Below are positions 54,261 to 64,000 of a stretch of DNA of 64,000 bases, piece after piece; the first letter of the stretch is position 1, and the number at the start of each line of letters is the position of its first letter. This DNA is from Cryoendolithus antarcticus (taxonomy: Eukaryota; Ascomycota; Dothideomycetes; Cladosporiales; Cladosporiaceae), in assembly GCA_002077065.1 (NCBI GenBank), contig NAJO01000013.1:620001-684000 (forward strand), read 5' to 3'. A program made the translations under genes and the position numbers. The notes under the pieces are model-generated. The model was given only the letters and a program-made list of their open reading frames with translations. It did no database searches and had not been told where the DNA came from.

Positions 54261-55391
54261 TCAACCGTCTTCAAATACCATGCCTCGAGCACTGACAGAT
54301 TCGATCGCCGTCCACTCGCTCTTCTCCACCTCACCTGCCTGACTGCGGATCCTCACTTCATAGACGCCAGCGGTAGGAACCCAATCCGACTCCCATTGAT
54401 TAAGTACCGCCACGCCCTCATGCAGCTTCTTATCCGTCGACCTTCCATGCTGAATATCATACCCATAAGCCCCATACACCCTCTCCCAATTGGCAATGAC
54501 CTTCCCTTTCATACACCTCACTCTAAGCCCGACCGGCACTGGCAACACCCTCTTCGGAATTACCCTGGGCACCTCCAACACCCTCACGCCAAGCCCGAAC
54601 CCCTCTACCAGTGCCTTCGAGAATGCCCTCGCGATCTGCCACTCCCCCAGCATGTTAGGATGCAACCCATCGTACCCTCCTTCGCAGCTGTCAGGCCCAC
54701 ACGCATACCCCTCCTTCAACCTCACCAAATGCACCTTACCCTCCTTCGTGCCTAACAGCTTCACCACAGCCTCCAGTCCAGCATTACACAAATCCGTCTG
54801 CACGATCAGATCCTCCCTTCCATCCATCTTCCGTCGCTGCGGCACATTCGCCACGGCAAAATTGAGTTTCGGGTTGACCTTACGAGCATTGAGCACAATA
54901 TCTCGGATCGATTCCAGCGTCCCGGCAGCGTCAGAGACATTCCAGCCCATGTCGTTGAAGCCCAACATACAAAGCACGAGATCCGGTTTCCACTTCATGA
55001 CGAGGTCGTGCACCATGCCTTTCATCTGCCACGCTGCCCATCCCCAGCCAGAACAATGCCTCGAATCAAACTCCGGATCCACGTCCAGAGCATACCCGCC
55101 AGCAGCATTAATATTCGGATCCGGCAGCGGAGAGATGGGGTTGGGTGTCATCGTGCCTGCATAGGGACCCACGAATTTTATGGGACGGGTTAGAGATTGG
55201 TGGGAGAGCCAGTGCCAGAGGCGGTAGCGCCAGGTGTGGTCGCCTTCTTGGCCTTGGGTCATGGAGTCGCCGAGGATGAGTATGCGTAGGGGTTTGAGCG
55301 ATACATCTTCGAGTTGTAGAGAGTCCAGGGGCGGCGGAGAAGGAGACGAGGAAGCAGGTGTCAAGACGACGGGGGAGGGTGGCGAGTCCAT
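54261..55391 (-). CDS. SGNH/GDSL hydrolase with C-terminal beta-sandwich-like region
   Basis: A single-exon gene of 376 aa. Block I is ILILGDSMTQGQEG with nucleophile Ser43. Further blocks are GGYALDVDPEF and CSGWGWAAWQ (glycine region), LGFNDMGWNVSD (the GxND block) and GGYDGLHPNMLGE (Asp and His of block V). The catalytic set is therefore complete. Residues about 285-370 (VPVGLRVRCMKGKVIANWERVYGAYGYDIQ ... AGVYEVRIRSQAGEVEKSEWTAIESV) look like a fibronectin-III-type domain. The N-terminus is Pro/Ser-rich with no clear signal peptide, so an intracellular esterase or deacetylase is possible. The natural substrate is unknown. No neighbour clarifies its role. Confidence 0.88.
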   Translation of the reverse strand: MDSPPSPVVLTPASSSPSPPPLDSLQLEDVSLKPLRILILGDSMTQGQEGDHTWRYRLWHWLSHQSLTRPIKFVGPYAGTMTPNPISPLPDPNINAAGGYALDVDPEFDSRHCSGWGWAAWQMKGMVHDLVMKWKPDLVLCMLGFNDMGWNVSDAAGTLESIRDIVLNARKVNPKLNFAVANVPQRRKMDGREDLIVQTDLCNAGLEAVVKLLGTKEGKVHLVRLKEGYACGPDSCEGGYDGLHPNMLGEWQIARAFSKALVEGFGLGVRVLEVPRVIPKRVLPVPVGLRVRCMKGKVIANWERVYGAYGYDIQHGRSTDKKLHEGVAVLNQWESDWVPTAGVYEVRIRSQAGEVEKSEWTAIESVSARGMVFEDG

Positions 55392-55775
55392 TGTGTGAAG
55401 ATGGCTCTGAGCAAAGCGAGGAAGCGTCTGATCAGCCTGGTAGTCCTAGCCTAGTAGTCTTGGATGCGGTATACAGTCGGCCATATATCTAGGAGCTCAG
55501 GGAAGACATTCTACAGGATTACACGTCGTCATAGTAGATATTGTGATGAGTCTAGCTTTCGACACGAAGATTGCGGATCGAAAGGCAATAGCTTCCGAAC
55601 TCAAAGTTCGGCCTTGGCTTGAATCCTTGTCGAGATCTGGACGAGTGAGGAAGAGACAGAAATATCAAATCATCATAGAGTGTAACGGGATATTTGGTGC
55701 AGCGAGACGACGATCGGCTTGAGGTGGGATCGTTATTTGCTAGGCACAGGTGATATGACTGCTTTTATATTGCTA
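55392..55775. other. intergenic
   Basis: About 380 bp between two minus-strand genes: promoter of the SGNH hydrolase and 3' flank of UNC-50. Nothing further is recognised. Confidence 0.5.
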
Positions 55776-56828
55776 TTATACAGCTTTTCGGAGTCCAACT
55801 CCACACCACAGTACTGGCGCGAGGTTTGTTGCGCAGTCAAATGTAAAGAGGCTGATCAGCCATATGATTGCAAGCACAGGTATGGGCGCTAGTAACACTT
55901 CCGTCTTGCTGAGTGTAGGTAGTGCTGTCGATCGTCAGGTCCCGCATTACTTTCGAGCTTACTTCAAGTTTGATGACATACCATTGTATCCCAAGAACGT
56001 GATCACAAAGTAGTAGCTCAGTGCCAGCAAGTACATCGTGTTGCCACAAAGGTTCGAGACCCAGTAGTCTCGAGCGATCAGTGGCATGAAGAGGAACTGG
56101 AGGACGTAGAGGAAGAGCCAGACTGGCACGAATGCTCGGATGGCGACCTACGCTTGTCAGTATGTGCAGACACTCAGCCAATCAAAATCGATCGACCTAC
56201 ATCGAAGCAGTAGCCGAACTCCAACGCCTCCTCTCCGCGAGACCCAGGGGTATTCGGACCCGGTGGACCAAATAAGCCCTGCCGTCGCTTGCCAAGCACT
56301 CGACCGACGAGGAAGTACATTAATGTCGAGACGAGTAGCGAGATGCCAAGAAAGTGAACAAATGCGAAGAAGAGCGATATCTGTATCGTCAGCCCTGCGC
56401 CATCGGCGTATGCAACACCCCAAGCCAGACCAGTCATCAGCTGGAAAATCAGCAGGAGGTATGTGAATGCTGGGTCGGCGCGGTGGTAGGAGTTCTTTGT
56501 TTCTGGTAGCATGTTAGTATGGACCAGAAACCGGCAGCAGACGATCATGGGCTAACGGACGTTTCTATGAAGTATCGGTCAGCAGTCTGACGGAACAGAT
56601 GGTCGAATTGCAGGACATACATGGTAGTAGATATTCCGAAACACCTTTTTGGGTGCGAAGACCAGTTGTGTCATCTCCCATACTGCCTGCATGGTGTCAG
56701 TCTTGGTGAGTTCAGATCCTCGGTGGTACTGATGGGATCATGCATACTGTCTCAAAGTCCATCGACTTGAATTTAAACAATCGCCGAAAGAAGGGCGGAA
56801 GCCGCATGTTGCTCCGCCGTGGCGACAT
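55776..56828 (-). CDS. GMH1: UNC-50/Gmh1 family Golgi membrane protein
   Basis: Six exons are inferred: 56828-56748, 56686-56621, 56564-56561 (4 nt), 56502-56201, 56147-55982 and 55924-55776. The CDS is 768 nt, 255 aa. The joins give FFRRLFKFKSMDFET, AVWEMTQLVFAPKKVFRNIYYH, then KQTKNSYHRADPAFTYLLL, in which K and the C of the Q codon come from the 4-nt exon AAAC. Next are GYCFD to VAIRAFVPVWLFLYVLQFLFMPLIARDYWVS and FLGYN to ALPTLSKTEVLLAPIPVL. Four to five membrane helices are visible. UNC-50 proteins live in the Golgi/ER membrane; yeast Gmh1 interacts with the Arf-GEFs Gea1 and Gea2. The start follows an in-frame stop at the upstream edge. Introns are 61, 56, 58, 53 and 57 nt. Without the micro-exon the frame breaks. 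Confidence 0.9.
56561..56564 (-). other. GMH1: predicted 4-nt micro-exon (AAAC) of the UNC-50 gene
   Basis: The exon is flanked upstream (in transcript sense) by a 56-nt intron with donor GTATGT, a CTGAC branch-like element and acceptor TTCATAG. Downstream is a 58-nt intron with the weak donor GTCCGT, a good branch site ACTAAC and acceptor CTACCAG. Its four bases complete the KQTKN family motif and restore the frame (66 + 4 + 302 nt). Skipping it gives a frameshift. Confidence 0.8.
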
Positions 56829-57442
56829 GACCGATTCAATGAAAATGTCGTGCTACAAGTACGAGGATGTGCTCCTGGCGAATACACAGTCGAATTGTGT
56901 GATGAAGGATGCAGCCGGGAGAGTACTGAAAATCTGACGCTGTCGATGAGCTGGTTGTCACTTCGGCTCCGCTCTCATATACAAGTTCGCTTTATGTTGT
57001 AGTGCACTCAGATGCAAGACCTGTTCGCTAAGGAGTGTCTGCGGTGTATCGTCGTAGTGACTCAAAGGAGCGTCAGTCCTCGGTAGCCTGTGGCCAGCAA
57101 ATGACAGTACACCACGAGCCACTCCAGTCACCGTCAGAACAAAGGGAGTTAGCACATTAATTTAGACGTTTTCCGGCTTCCTTGCTGTCGTCACCTAGGA
57201 AAGGACTCGACAATGGCGAATACATGTATACATAGAGAAGTGCAAGGCATAACTTAGCACATCTAGTATGCGGAGATTAGGTAAGCACTGCGTCACGGGT
57301 CGGTTACCGCCGTAGGGCTGAGATGCCGTTCACTTGCGCCAAACATCGACTGCTGATTGCCTGTTGCACACGCCTACTCTCCATCGCCTCACATGCCCCT
57401 TCCCCTCCACTCTTTCCATCATCTCTCGTATCTCCGCCGACG
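56829..57442. promoter_or_regulatory. divergent promoter region, UNC-50 / RNA14
   Basis: About 614 bp between the starts of two genes pointing away from each other. It must hold both promoters. An in-frame ATG of RNA14 at 57323 lies in the right part. No specific site is claimed. Confidence 0.45.
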
Positions 57443-60400
57443 ATGGCTGACGACGACTACGATCCGCTTGACCCGCCAACGTGGACCGCCGCTGATGAAC
57501 AGAATGACAGCTACGATGCGACTACATCGAAAGTAGAGATAGGCGATGGCGATGGTGACGACGAGGAAGACTACGACCCCGACAGCTTTGCGACTGGCGA
57601 TACGACAGATCAAGCCACACCAGCAGACGCGCTGACGCCCGTATCGAAGGCCGAGCTAAGTTGCCCAGCATCCACTGCACCGCAGCCAACAGCACAAGCT
57701 GCGCCGGTCACACAACCGAAGACAGTTGGAGGGTTCATCATGGACGAAAGCGACGATGAGGAAAACTTCATGATAAAAACAGATTCACCACCTCCCCCTT
57801 CTCAGCTCAATGGTACAGCCGGTGCGCATTCAGGTCTGGGTGCGGCAGCAATATCACATGCACAAGACGTACTATTAGGTAGCGAACCTACGCCAGATGC
57901 TGCTTCTGCTATCATTGCACCTCAGACCAATGATCTCACTGGTGCAAGCACTGACACTCCACCCTCACTTGCTCCTGAACCTGCTTCAATACCAGACGCC
58001 ACTTCTCAGAACCTTCCTTCCATTCCAGTCGCTGTCTCAGATCCACTTGCAGACAGCGGTAGTGTTCTCACACCCTCAGCACAGCCAAGCACAGCTCCCA
58101 CACCAGTACCTGCACAGGTGAATGGTATGGCACCTGCGCAGAGCATGCAGGCCGTCTCAACTGTGCCACAGCGCCTCGCGCATGACATCGTGGGTCAGCT
58201 TGAGGACCGCATCAAGAATGATATGAAAGCGGACACTGATGCGTGGATGAATCTCATTGCGTACTACAAAGACAAAGATCAGCTTGACAACGCGCGCAAG
58301 GTGTATCAGAGATTCTTCGAGCTCTTTCCAACAGCTGTAAGTACTGGACATGGCTGCTGAACCTCGCGAAGACCTAGCCTGCCTCGAATGATTTAAGCAA
58401 CCACTGACGCAGTATCACAGGCAAGTGTTTGGCTCGAGTATGCCAACTTCGAGCAAGACAACGGCGAGACAATGCGCGTAGAGCAGATTCTTGGCCTGGC
58501 GCTCATGAAAGTGCTGGACATACGGATGTGGCACTTCTATCTGAACTTCCTACGCCGCCGCAATCCCCTCATCAATGACGCTGACGGTAGCAAGCGCGCA
58601 CTCATCTCATCCGTCTTTGATGTCGTACTTGATAAGGTCGGCATCGATCCTGAGGCTGGTGACTTGTGGCGTGAGTACATCGACTTCCTCAAAGCTGGTC
58701 CCGGCACAGTTGGAGGGAGTGGCTGGCAAGACATGCAGAAGGTCGATCTACTACGGAAAGCATACCAGCGCGCTATTGCTTTACCGCACGACGAGACTAT
58801 CAAACTATGGAAGGAGTACGATAGCTTCGAGATCGGCCTCAATCGGGCAACTGGGCGGAAGAATCTGAATGAACAAGGTGCGGCCTACATGACAGCCAAG
58901 GGCGCCAAGACCCAGCTCGACAAGAGGATCACTCGACTGGATCGGAAAGGACTGCCAAGATTGCCACCTGCGTATGACTGTGCTGGTGAAGATGAGTTCG
59001 GCGACCAAGTCGTGAGCTGGCGTGACTGGATCGAGTGGGAAAAGGCAGATGAACTGGTGCTGAAGGAAGAGGAAAATGGTGCGCAGTATCGCAAGCGAGT
59101 GCTGTATGTGTACAAGCAAGCAACAGTGGCGTTGCGGTTCTACCCCGATATCTGGTACGAGGCTGCAGCCTGGTGCTTTGATCAAGAACTTCCAGAGGTC
59201 GTTGAAGAGGGCACGAAGTTTCTTGACGATGGCATCGCCGCGAATCCGGAGTCAGTACTGCTGGCGCTTAAGAAAGCCGACAGAGTCGAGACAGCACTTC
59301 CAGCCAGCACTACAGACGAGATCGCCATTGATAGCGGCAACAAGGTCGAAGTCGTGTACGAGGGCATACACAAAGCGCTGTACGGCCTACGAGACAAGTA
59401 CAATGAGCGAGAGAAGGCGGCGCAGGCACAGGTCCACGAGCACTTTGCATCTCTCCCGCCAGAGGAAGACGTGGAGCAGCAAGAAGCCGAAATGTCAGAC
59501 GACGAAGACTCTGCTGCAAAGCCGAAAACTCGCAAGGAACAACTCGATGCTCAGCTGGCAGCCGTCAAGGCCACCTTCGACGCACAGAAAGACGTACTCA
59601 AACGCTCCATCTCCTCCGTCTGGTGTGCCAAGATGCGCGCCTTTCGCCGCATACAAGGCCAGGGCAAACCCAAAGAGGTGAAGAAAGGCTTCCGCGGCGT
59701 GTTCGGAGAAGCACGGCCCAGAGGCATGCTCACGAGTGAGGTCTATATCTGTTCAGCACTACTGGAACACCACTGCTACCGCGATCCGGCTGCAACTAAG
59801 ATCTTCGACCGTGGATTGAAGCTCTTCCCCATAGATGAAGCTTTTGCGCTGGAGTACCTCAAGCACCTCCTCGAAATCAACGACTTCACGAACGCGAAGG
59901 CGGTGTTCGAGACGACGCTCACTAAGATCCAGAGCCATGCGTCCCTCACACCGGCCGCTAGAAGCGAGAAGTGCCGCCCGCTTCTAGGCTGGATGCATGC
60001 CTTCGAATCCCGCTATGGCGATCTCGCACAGATCCACCGCCTCGAAAAGCGCATGGCCGAGCTGTACCCATTGGAGCTAGACCTCATGCGCTTCACGCAC
60101 CGCTTCGAGACACCCACGTTCGACGCTCTGAAGGCGCAACTCGTTCTCTCCCCAAGCCAGATCCGCCCGAAGACGTCCTCGTACTCCCAACCACCACAAC
60201 AGCAATTCAGTAATGCCCCGCAAAGCCCACCAGATCTCCGTCTCGGCCTCCACGGCCCTTACGTCTCTTCCCCAAAACGACCCTTACCTCTCGACAACGA
60301 CTCTGACGCCGACACCCCCGCACGCAAACACCAGCGCTTCGATCGGCAAGCTTCACCTCGTCGCACACTGCCGCCCGCTGCAAACACTGCGCAGGGAGGA

Positions 60401-60622
60401 AGTGGAGGATTCGTGACGAAGAGCTATGTGCCTGGCTCGGGGCCTGTTGGAGGTGGTGCTGGAGCAGGGGTGGGAGGACCAGTGGGTCCGACACCATTGC
60501 CGAGGGACGTGGTGTATCTGCTCAGTATTCTACCGAATGCCGTTGAGTGGCGGGCTACGAGATTGGATGGAGGGAAGATGGTGGGGTTGTTGCAGGGAGT
60601 TGGGCTGCCGGGGCGGCGGTGA
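57443..60622 (+). CDS. RNA14: mRNA 3'-end processing protein RNA14 (CstF-77 homologue)
   Basis: Two exons, 57443-58336 and 58421-60622, with an 84-nt intron (GTAAGT...TCACAG). The product is 1031 aa. The start at 57443 (MADDDYDPLDPPTW) is preferred over an in-frame ATG at 57323, which would add 40 residues unlike the family. Residues 1-270 are acidic, then Pro/Ala/Thr-rich and disordered. HAT repeats begin near 285 (LEDRIKNDMKADTDAWMNLIAYY, VYQRFFELFP) and continue across the intron (ASVWLEYANFEQDNGET) to about 835. Typical blocks include DIRMWHFYLNFLRRRN, VSWRDWIEWEKADE and FYPDIWYEAAAW. The C-terminal part (GPTPLPRDVVYLLSILPNA) is the monkeytail-like region that binds Rna15 in yeast. Rna14 is part of cleavage factor IA and acts in nuclear poly(A) site choice. 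Confidence 0.96.
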
Positions 60623-60949
60623 TGTAGTTGCAAAGGACAGACTGAGATGACATTGGTGTGGCGATGGTAATGGGGCCTGGAATCCTGACGGAAGCCAGGC
60701 GAGCAACTTGTATAGGTACGCAGGCTGCACGGAAGGCGAGATTGTATCAATAGAAGCATGTTGTACTAGCAGCCTCAAAAGCACGACATGAAACTGCTCG
60801 CAGTGTCCTCGCCGTCTTGCGCTACGTAAAGTCATACAGGGGTATAATTCTTCTTCCATCCCTCCACAATCTGGCTCTCGGGCAGCAGTTACTCACCCAT
60901 GCCTCTCCAGTGCGCCATTTGCCAGATCTCCACTTCCTTGAGACCTCCT
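60623..60949. other. intergenic between convergent genes
   Basis: About 330 bp between the stops of RNA14 (plus) and TFC4 (minus). Short frames only; it presumably holds two 3' UTRs. Confidence 0.5.
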
Positions 60950-63900
60950 TCACAGTACAAGCCACTCCTCCGTCACCCGCCTCGCAGCCCCCATATTCCC
61001 CGAAAAAGCATACAAACTCTGCAGCGCGAATGCTGCCTCTCCGGCAAAATCCTCTTCATCAAGCCCGGTCTCGCCGTGCATCTCCGCTTCGCCCAGCTCA
61101 GCCAACTCCCGCCTAGCGTCTCGACTCTGTACCTTCTCCTCCTGCACTTTCGCGCTCAGCGCTAGCGCGCGCTCGTAGCCTGGCACAGCTAAGTGGGAGA
61201 GTCCGAGCGCATGCCAGAACCGCGCGACGTTGTATTCGGCTTCTTGTTTATGCAGAGATTGAGTAGATGTGGAGACGCGGAGGTCGTAGTATCGGTATAA
61301 GAAGCTTAGACCTTGTTGGATCTCGTACTGCCGATTCATTGTCTGTCGCTTCATAGCGCCGCCGATGTAGATCGTGGCGATGCTGAGATTTATGGTTGGG
61401 TCTTCTGGCCGTAGAGCGAAGGCGCGGAAGTAGTAAGGTAGTGCGGATGAGGAGTGGTTCGCTACGGAGACCATGTGGCCGTACGTGAGCAGCACGCCTG
61501 GGTCCAAGCCGTCGGAAGAGAAGGGCATTCTGCGCATAAGCGAGTTGGCGGGCATGGCCCAGTCGTAGCGTTTTCTTACGTTAGGAGGAATGGCGACGTA
61601 GTCTATCATTTTGACGCTGCGGTGGAGGAACTTTTGCGTCGGACCGGCAGTAAACCAGGTGCTATCGCCGTATGCTAGGCGGCAGACGGCGGCGAGGAGG
61701 TGATAGGCTGAACCAGCACGCAAGTCGGAGCGGGTTGCGAACCAGCGAGCGACGTTTATGAGGCGCTTGGAGTCGTTGAACATTAGCGCGCAGCAGATCG
61801 AGGCGGCCTGGGTGGTATTGATGAGGGTGTCGTTGTGATAGAAGACGTTTGCATTGTAAAGACCGTTCTCTAGGATCTCGTAGCAAGTTTCTTGGTCCCC
61901 TTGTTTGGCGTGCAGGAGGGCGAGCTCGGTGAAGATGCGGTGCCACACAGGGAATGCTATCCCGTGCAGGTCTGTTTGGGCATGGGCATCTAATGGTGGG
62001 GGATCAGACTGTCGAGCTCCACCACCTTCAGGGTCATCATCGGCATCGTCTTCAGCTCCAGGCTGGGCACCTTCGTCTTCGAGCCGCCGTTTCATAGCCT
62101 CGGCTTCTTTGATGGCTTTTGACGTGCGATTGCGAATGCGCTGGTCGGGGATGCCTTTGAAGGGTTGATAGCGATCCCTGGTCGGATAGAAGGCCCGCAC
62201 CGTACGGAACTCCCTGTACATAGATCTCGCAGCGTCCATCCACTTGAAGATCTCCTCCTCTTTGACTTCGGGCTCATCTAGTGCTGGCCACAGATCTCTC
62301 ACCACCTCGAAGTCTCGGAACACTCTCTCTGCTTGCTCATTCATAAGCTGCTCGCGCTCATCATCTCGCCGAACAATGACAGCGTATCTCCTCTCAGGTG
62401 CGCCGGATGGTGTAAAGTCATCTTCGCCAGTGTCCTTCGGCAGCAAATCTCGAGGAGTTCGGCGGGCAAGAATGGACGGCTTGCGAACAAGTTTGCGGCC
62501 GTTCGCCGGCTCGGGCTCGAATGCATCGAGATCCGCACCGAAGGCATCGAACGTATCATACCTGCCCTCTCCTGCAGGTGTGAAACGCACCGATGGAGAT
62601 TTAGAGCCATCGGACGCTACAGATTCACGCCTGGGTCTGCGAGCTGACCGACTCTTCTCGGGTAGTGCATTCGCTTGGTCCGTCGCTTCTTCGCCAGCTC
62701 GTGTACCGCGTAGCTTCTCTCTACGAGCACTTTGCTTCAACGGCACGGGGGGCTTGGATAATCGCTCCTTCCAGATAATATCCTTCTTTCCCAGTGCGAT
62801 CATCTCACGTGCAATGGTCCATGACTTCTCCTTCTGCTGCATGTCGTCACAATAGAGTCTTGAAAGCTCGATCCTTGCGGGAATATTGGATGGATCGAGT
62901 GCTACTACAGCTTTGTAGCACGCTTCTGCATCCTCGAATCTGTCGAGTTGCCTGTAGCATGAAGCTAGATGTATCCAGAAGTCATCCGTTAGCTCAGTCT
63001 CGACTTGCTTGACCGGCTCGTAGAACTTCACTGCCGCATCCCAGACCCACCGCTGTCGCAGAGCGTCCGCTATCGTGTAGAACAGATCATAGACATTAGC
63101 TATGTCGTCAACCAATGCGTAGACATGCTCGAAGTGTGCAAGTGCTTCAGTATGATGCGCTGGACCCATCTTTAGACGAAAGAGACCCAGCTTCACACGG
63201 AGATCCAGGGGCAGGCCATTGCCGTATGACGCAAGATCTTTACTACAAAGATCTGCCTGGAACTCGTCGACATGAGATCGACGGTCGTGAGTCGCGTCGA
63301 ACTCGCGGTCATCCATGTCGTAGCGATCCCAGCACGTTTCCTCAACTCGACCCAGGGACCAGCGTGCCAGACGCTTCAGTTGTGTGACACCGTACTCTGG
63401 AGTTGACGAATGATCAACAGTATCGAGATAGACTGCCAGATGCGCCCACTGCGTGTCCGCGTCATGCAGCGAGTCGTTCTCAAGATGCAACTCCAAAGCA
63501 CGCTCGTACGCATCTCTCGCTTTTGCTGTCTCACTCGGCTCGCCACAGGCAAGGGACAACTCAGCGCAGAGCTTGACATTGTCCAGATCATCGGGTCGCA
63601 TCTGGTTCATGTGGAAGCTCTCTCTGCGTGCCCTTGACTTGCGACCAAGCTCAAGCCAGATGTCTCGCTTCTGCACGCGGATGTCGTAGTTCTCCTTGTC
63701 GACATATTGAGCGTTTTGCAGACACTGGGCAGCTTGCAACAAGTCCTCTTCCTTGCGGAATTCACCGGCAACATCGAGTGTCTTATTTGCGCACAGGATC
63801 CAGAGTTCGGGATCTGTCTTTCGCATTGTCGCACCTTGCAGCAGAGCAACGAGAGATTCTTTCGGCTGGTTTCGAGCGGCGCATATTTCGGACAGCAGCG

Positions 63901-64000
63901 AGTGTGCAGCGAACACCATCGGGTCTACGGCTACGGCAGCTTGAGCCTTATCTCGAGCGAGATCGAGATCACCAGTGATAAAGGCGTTTGACGCCGCTTG
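60950..64000 (-). CDS. TFC4: TFIIIC subunit TFC4/Sfc4 (TPR protein), N-terminus beyond the window
   Basis: The frame is open from the right window edge to the stop at 60950, giving 1016 visible codons including the stop; the N-terminus lies outside. An ATG at 63919 is internal, because the frame upstream of it is coding (ARDKAQAAVAVDPMVFAAHSLL). TPR repeats are seen in at least two groups: an N-terminal set (DPELWILCANKTLD, ARDAYERALELHLEN, HLASCYRQLDRFEDAEACYKAVVALDPSNIPARIELSRLY) and a C-terminal set (VWHRIFTELALLHAKQGDQETCYEIL, YYFRAFALRPEDPTINLSIATIYIGG). Between them is a charged insert (about residues 410-700) that includes basic and acidic patches. This is the 131-kDa tau subunit of TFIIIC, which recruits TFIIIB to tRNA and 5S genes for Pol III. 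The length fits a protein of about 1,100 aa or more. Confidence 0.93.
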   Translation of the reverse strand, partial: QAASNAFITGDLDLARDKAQAAVAVDPMVFAAHSLLSEICAARNQPKESLVALLQGATMRKTDPELWILCANKTLDVAGEFRKEEDLLQAAQCLQNAQYVDKENYDIRVQKRDIWLELGRKSRARRESFHMNQMRPDDLDNVKLCAELSLACGEPSETAKARDAYERALELHLENDSLHDADTQWAHLAVYLDTVDHSSTPEYGVTQLKRLARWSLGRVEETCWDRYDMDDREFDATHDRRSHVDEFQADLCSKDLASYGNGLPLDLRVKLGLFRLKMGPAHHTEALAHFEHVYALVDDIANVYDLFYTIADALRQRWVWDAAVKFYEPVKQVETELTDDFWIHLASCYRQLDRFEDAEACYKAVVALDPSNIPARIELSRLYCDDMQQKEKSWTIAREMIALGKKDIIWKERLSKPPVPLKQSARREKLRGTRAGEEATDQANALPEKSRSARRPRRESVASDGSKSPSVRFTPAGEGRYDTFDAFGADLDAFEPEPANGRKLVRKPSILARRTPRDLLPKDTGEDDFTPSGAPERRYAVIVRRDDEREQLMNEQAERVFRDFEVVRDLWPALDEPEVKEEEIFKWMDAARSMYREFRTVRAFYPTRDRYQPFKGIPDQRIRNRTSKAIKEAEAMKRRLEDEGAQPGAEDDADDDPEGGGARQSDPPPLDAHAQTDLHGIAFPVWHRIFTELALLHAKQGDQETCYEILENGLYNANVFYHNDTLINTTQAASICCALMFNDSKRLINVARWFATRSDLRAGSAYHLLAAVCRLAYGDSTWFTAGPTQKFLHRSVKMIDYVAIPPNVRKRYDWAMPANSLMRRMPFSSDGLDPGVLLTYGHMVSVANHSSSALPYYFRAFALRPEDPTINLSIATIYIGGAMKRQTMNRQYEIQQGLSFLYRYYDLRVSTSTQSLHKQEAEYNVARFWHALGLSHLAVPGYERALALSAKVQEEKVQSRDARRELAELGEAEMHGETGLDEEDFAGEAAFALQSLYAFSGNMGAARRVTEEWLVL

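Noticed and set aside
57323..57442. The upstream ATG of RNA14 at 57323
   Set aside because: The extra 40 residues are Cys/Ser/Pro-rich and unlike the family, whereas MADDDYDP at 57443 is a normal start. An alternative start cannot be fully excluded.
63679..63919. The ATG at 63919 as the start of the TFC4 protein
   Set aside because: The frame stays open and TPR-like upstream to the window edge, so the real start must lie outside the window.

Overview
The window is nuclear DNA of a filamentous ascomycete (Pezizomycotina). Protein similarity and gene style suggest a Dothideomycete, but the genus cannot be fixed from sequence alone. Support comes from dense genes on both strands, short introns (mostly 49-84 nt) with GTRNGT donors and CTRAC-like branch sites, and typical fungal single-copy genes. 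I rebuilt exon structures by joining reading frames at splice sites that keep frame and family motifs intact. All joins are inferred without RNA evidence.

Layout. 0.4-5 kb: a PLP-dependent decarboxylase, a small VOC/glyoxalase-fold protein and a PHO84-type phosphate permease. 6.6-12 kb: the large deubiquitinase UBP2, divergent from a complex I subunit of the NDUFA11/Tim17 fold. 12.6-20.4 kb: an acidic conserved hypothetical, SDS23 and the importin Kap121/Pse1. 20.8-23.5 kb: an intracellular GH3 beta-glucosidase with a PA14 insert. 25-31 kb: a nuclear-looking hypothetical, a VanZ-like membrane protein and the SAGA subunit SPT7. 31.8-35.7 kb: the mitochondrial transcription factor MTF1, divergent from an AMSH-like JAMM deubiquitinase. 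35.7-38.6 kb: a gene-free, repeat-rich block. 38.6-41.4 kb: two hypothetical proteins. 42.2-46.9 kb: ribosomal protein S26, a CBS/PB1 membrane protein and a Fig1-family protein. 47.6-50.6 kb: an Argonaute with a complete catalytic tetrad. 50.6-54.2 kb: a second gene-poor block. 54.2-64 kb: an SGNH hydrolase with a beta-sandwich-like tail, UNC-50/GMH1, RNA14 and the 3' part of TFC4, which runs off the right edge.

Most genes are housekeeping and do not form a cluster. Recurrent themes are ubiquitin removal (UBP2, AMSH), transcription and RNA processing (SPT7, MTF1, RNA14, TFC4, Argonaute), mitochondrial function (NDUFA11-type subunit, MTF1) and transport (PHO84, Kap121, UNC-50). I found no transposon, CRISPR array, rRNA or confident tRNA.

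The observations most worth checking are a predicted 4-nt micro-exon in UNC-50, a nested repeat block with a possible promoter at 36.6-38.3 kb, and an 84-codon open frame directly after the SPT7 stop codon.
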